Of a DNA stretch of 7,536 bases, positions 6,302-7,536 are shown piece after piece; positions within the stretch are counted from its first letter, which is position 1, and each line of letters begins with the position of its first letter. The DNA comes from JBBRSC01 sp038245795 (GTDB lineage: Bacteria; Actinomycetota; Acidimicrobiia; Acidimicrobiales; Microtrichaceae): positions 1 through 7,536 of the forward strand of contig JBBRSC010000168.1 in NCBI GenBank assembly GCA_038245795.1, written 5' to 3'. The notes beneath the pieces are model-generated. The model did no database searches, was not told the origin of the DNA, and worked only from the letters and a program-made list of their open reading frames with translations. Both the position numbers and the translations under genes were made by a program.

Positions 6302-6307
6302 TGCCCA

Positions 6308-7189
6308 ATGAGCGTCGATGTCGTTATCCCGAAGTGGAATGAGATGTTCAGCCCCACGATAGCGGCGCTCAAGTCGCTCGGCGGCTCGGGAACGGTTCAG
6401 GAGATCGTTGACAAGGTGGTCGAGCTGGAAGAGTTCAGCGAAGACCAGCTCGCAGTTCCCCACGGCGATACTGCAAAGACCGAGATCGAGTACCGACTGG
6501 CTTGGGCAAGAACCAATCTCAAGAACCTCGGTGCGCTGGAGAACAGCGCCCGAGGCGTCTGGTCAATCACGGAGTACGGACGATCCGCGAGTGAACCAGA
6601 ACTTGTCGTGCGCGATCGCGAATGGCGCAGGGAACTGGCGGCAAAGCGAGCGGCAGCGAAGGGCCGACCGACGACGACAGTCGAGAGTGACGACGATGAC
6701 GAAGTTCCGGAGGAGATTCAAGAGCTCAGCTGGAAGCAGCAGCTCCTGGAGCGGCTGATGGCCATGCCGCCGGATGGCTTCGAGCGACTTTCGCAGAGGC
6801 TTCTTCGGGAGGCTGGGTTCGTCAATGTCACCGTCACAGGCAAGTCCGGGGATGGAGGGATCGACGGAGTCGGCGTCTACCGCGTCTCGCTCGTCAGCTT
6901 CCAGACGTTCTTTCAGTGCAAGCGCTACCGAGGAACTGTGCCACCAAGCGCCGTTCGTGACTTCCGAGGAGCCATGACTGGTCGCGGCGAGAAGGGTCTC
7001 CTCATTACGACCGGATCCTTCTCGAAGGATGCCAAGAACGAGGCGACACGAGACGGAGCTCCGCCCGTCGAACTGATCGATGGCGATCAGCTTTGCGATC
7101 TCCTGAAGTCGTACGACCACGGGGTCAGGACGATCGAACGAATTCACCAGGACGTCGTCATCTCTCCCGAGTTCTTCGACGACATCTGA
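6308..7189 (+). CDS. mrr: Mrr-type (type IV) restriction endonuclease
   Basis: The 293-residue protein has the two-domain plan of Mrr. An N-terminal winged-helix domain (about residues 5-92; opening VVIPKWNEMFSPTIAALK, ending GVWSITEYG) is expected to bind DNA. An Arg/Lys/Ala stretch and an acidic linker with DDDDE (128-132) connect it to the C-terminal PD-(D/E)xK nuclease domain. In that domain GFERLSQRLLREAGF (157-171) leads into GKSGDGGIDGVG (178-189) and F-F-Q-C-K (201-205), the D...QxK catalytic pattern with D186, Q203 and K205 as likely key residues. GLLITTGSFSKDA (230-242) and a DG-LC-LL segment near the end are also typical. Such enzymes cut DNA carrying foreign methylation and need no partner methylase; none is seen here. 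Length is normal and all motifs are present, so the gene looks functional. An in-frame ATG at 6254 is rejected because family similarity begins at 6308. Confidence 0.92.
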   Translation: MSVDVVIPKWNEMFSPTIAALKSLGGSGTVQEIVDKVVELEEFSEDQLAVPHGDTAKTEIEYRLAWARTNLKNLGALENSARGVWSITEYGRSASEPELVVRDREWRRELAAKRAAAKGRPTTTVESDDDDEVPEEIQELSWKQQLLERLMAMPPDGFERLSQRLLREAGFVNVTVTGKSGDGGIDGVGVYRVSLVSFQTFFQCKRYRGTVPPSAVRDFRGAMTGRGEKGLLITTGSFSKDAKNEATRDGAPPVELIDGDQLCDLLKSYDHGVRTIERIHQDVVISPEFFDDI

Positions 7190-7303
7190 GCGCGAGCCTC
7201 CGCTCGTTCCGCTTGCGGAACAAGCCAGTCTGTGCCACTCCCTGACCACGCTCCTGAGGCTCCGATCTGGGGTCGCCGAGCGCGTTGTCAGGAGGCCGCG
7301 CAT
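7190..7303 (-). pseudogene. Possible 5' stub of a truncated downstream operon gene
   Basis: An ideal AGGAGG (7313-7308) lies 4 nt before an ATG at 7303 that overlaps the end of the CpaE/MinD-like gene by 16 bp. Such coupling usually marks a real next gene. The reading frame starts MRGLLTTRSATPDRSL and stays open, but after about 38 codons it enters the antisense strand of mrr, where its translation is only a shadow. One reading is that the original gene was cut here when mrr and its neighbours arrived. Another is that the ribosome binding site is chance or serves a very short peptide. No family is recognisable in the stub. Confidence 0.3.
7193..7221. terminator. Tandem hairpins after mrr, possible bidirectional terminator
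   Basis: The first hairpin pairs CGAGC with GCTCG around CTCC (7193-7206). The second pairs GTTCCG with CGGAAC around CTTG (7206-7221). They begin 4 bp after the mrr stop, between two converging genes. No T-tract follows on either strand, so this would be a structure-only terminator or an mRNA-stabilising end. Confidence 0.4.
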
Positions 7304-7536
7304 GATGCCTCCTGAGGTGCGATCTGGGCGATCCAGTTGCGGAGCTGGGTGAACTCGCGGAGACGTTCGAGGCGGGATAGGAACAGGCCTGCGTCGAGTG
7401 TGCGGGCGACGACAGGAGTGTGATCGATCACCGCGACGACCGGCCGCCCCGAGACGTGCTCGACGTCTCTGGCGTCGAGCGCCCGGCCCGGCTCGCTGAC
7501 AACCACCAGCCCGTCGATCTGGGCCTCTGGGTGCCC
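7288..7536 (-). CDS. C-terminal fragment of a CpaE/MinD-like P-loop ATPase (5' end outside window)
   Basis: The frame is open to the window edge; 82 codons are visible and the N-terminus is missing. The segment DGLVVVSEPGRALDARDV, then GRPVVAVI, then VVARTLDAGLFLSRL, resembles the last strands and helices of CpaE/TadZ/Ssd-type ATPases found in actinobacterial Tad (Flp) pilus or related secretion operons. The nucleotide-binding P-loop would lie upstream and cannot be checked. A GTG at 7506 is internal, not the start. Just before its stop (7288-7290) there is AGGAGG (7308-7313) and an ATG at 7303 in another frame, as in an operon where the next gene overlaps. Identity is tentative; another SIMIBI-class ATPase is possible. 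Confidence 0.55.
   Translation of the reverse strand, partial: GHPEAQIDGLVVVSEPGRALDARDVEHVSGRPVVAVIDHTPVVARTLDAGLFLSRLERLREFTQLRNWIAQIAPQEASCAAS

Noticed and set aside
6563..7303. Minus-strand 246-codon frame opposite mrr as a full gene
   Set aside because: Only the start signals look real. Inside mrr the translation mirrors the coding strand, and the catalytic motifs of Mrr leave no doubt which strand is coding.

Overview
The window is high-GC bacterial DNA. It most resembles an actinomycete, plausibly of the Acidimicrobiia type. The clues are an F420-type luciferase-like oxidoreductase, two lipoproteins, a CpaE/MinD-like C-terminus and TANNNT promoter boxes placed a few bases before start codons. 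This placement is indirect and I could not run any search.

Left part, 1-5245: ordinary chromosomal-looking genes. A single-pass membrane protein of unknown function (145-1068) is followed, with an ATGA stop/start overlap, by a small gene that appears frameshifted (1065-1321). An Rv1855c-family F420-dependent oxidoreductase (1334-2308) comes next. Then come a lipoprotein with a class A beta-lactamase-like serine hydrolase fold (2383-3366), a gene-free GC-rich gap (3367-3693) and a small Cys-containing lipoprotein of lower GC (3694-4149). A zinc-dependent alcohol dehydrogenase family protein (4199-5245, minus) converges on the small lipoprotein.

Right part, 5246-7536: an accessory region that looks like a small defence island. 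It opens with the 3' half of a tRNA-Thr(UGU) (5555-5595, minus) cut at the anticodon loop, which is a typical integrase attachment-site scar. Directly joined to it is a HepT (HEPN toxin) gene that carries a frameshift and reads into the tRNA remnant. Its partner mntA (5927-6217, minus) overlaps hepT by 4 bases. Across a 90-bp gap, a divergent gene encodes an Mrr-type type IV restriction endonuclease (6308-7189). Both divergent genes have a TANNNT box exactly 6 nt before their ATG, so both transcripts may be leaderless. Past tandem hairpins lies the C-terminus of a CpaE/MinD-like ATPase (7288-7536, minus), followed by a strong ribosome binding site and an ATG whose reading frame soon runs antisense through mrr. 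This may be an operon interrupted by the island.

How the genes work together: MntA is known to neutralise HepT by adenylylating it, and Mrr cleaves modified foreign DNA, so mntA-hepT and mrr would act as a defence pair. The break in hepT means this copy probably no longer makes full-length toxin, leaving an antitoxin-like nucleotidyltransferase beside an apparently intact nuclease. The left-hand genes show no obvious shared pathway.
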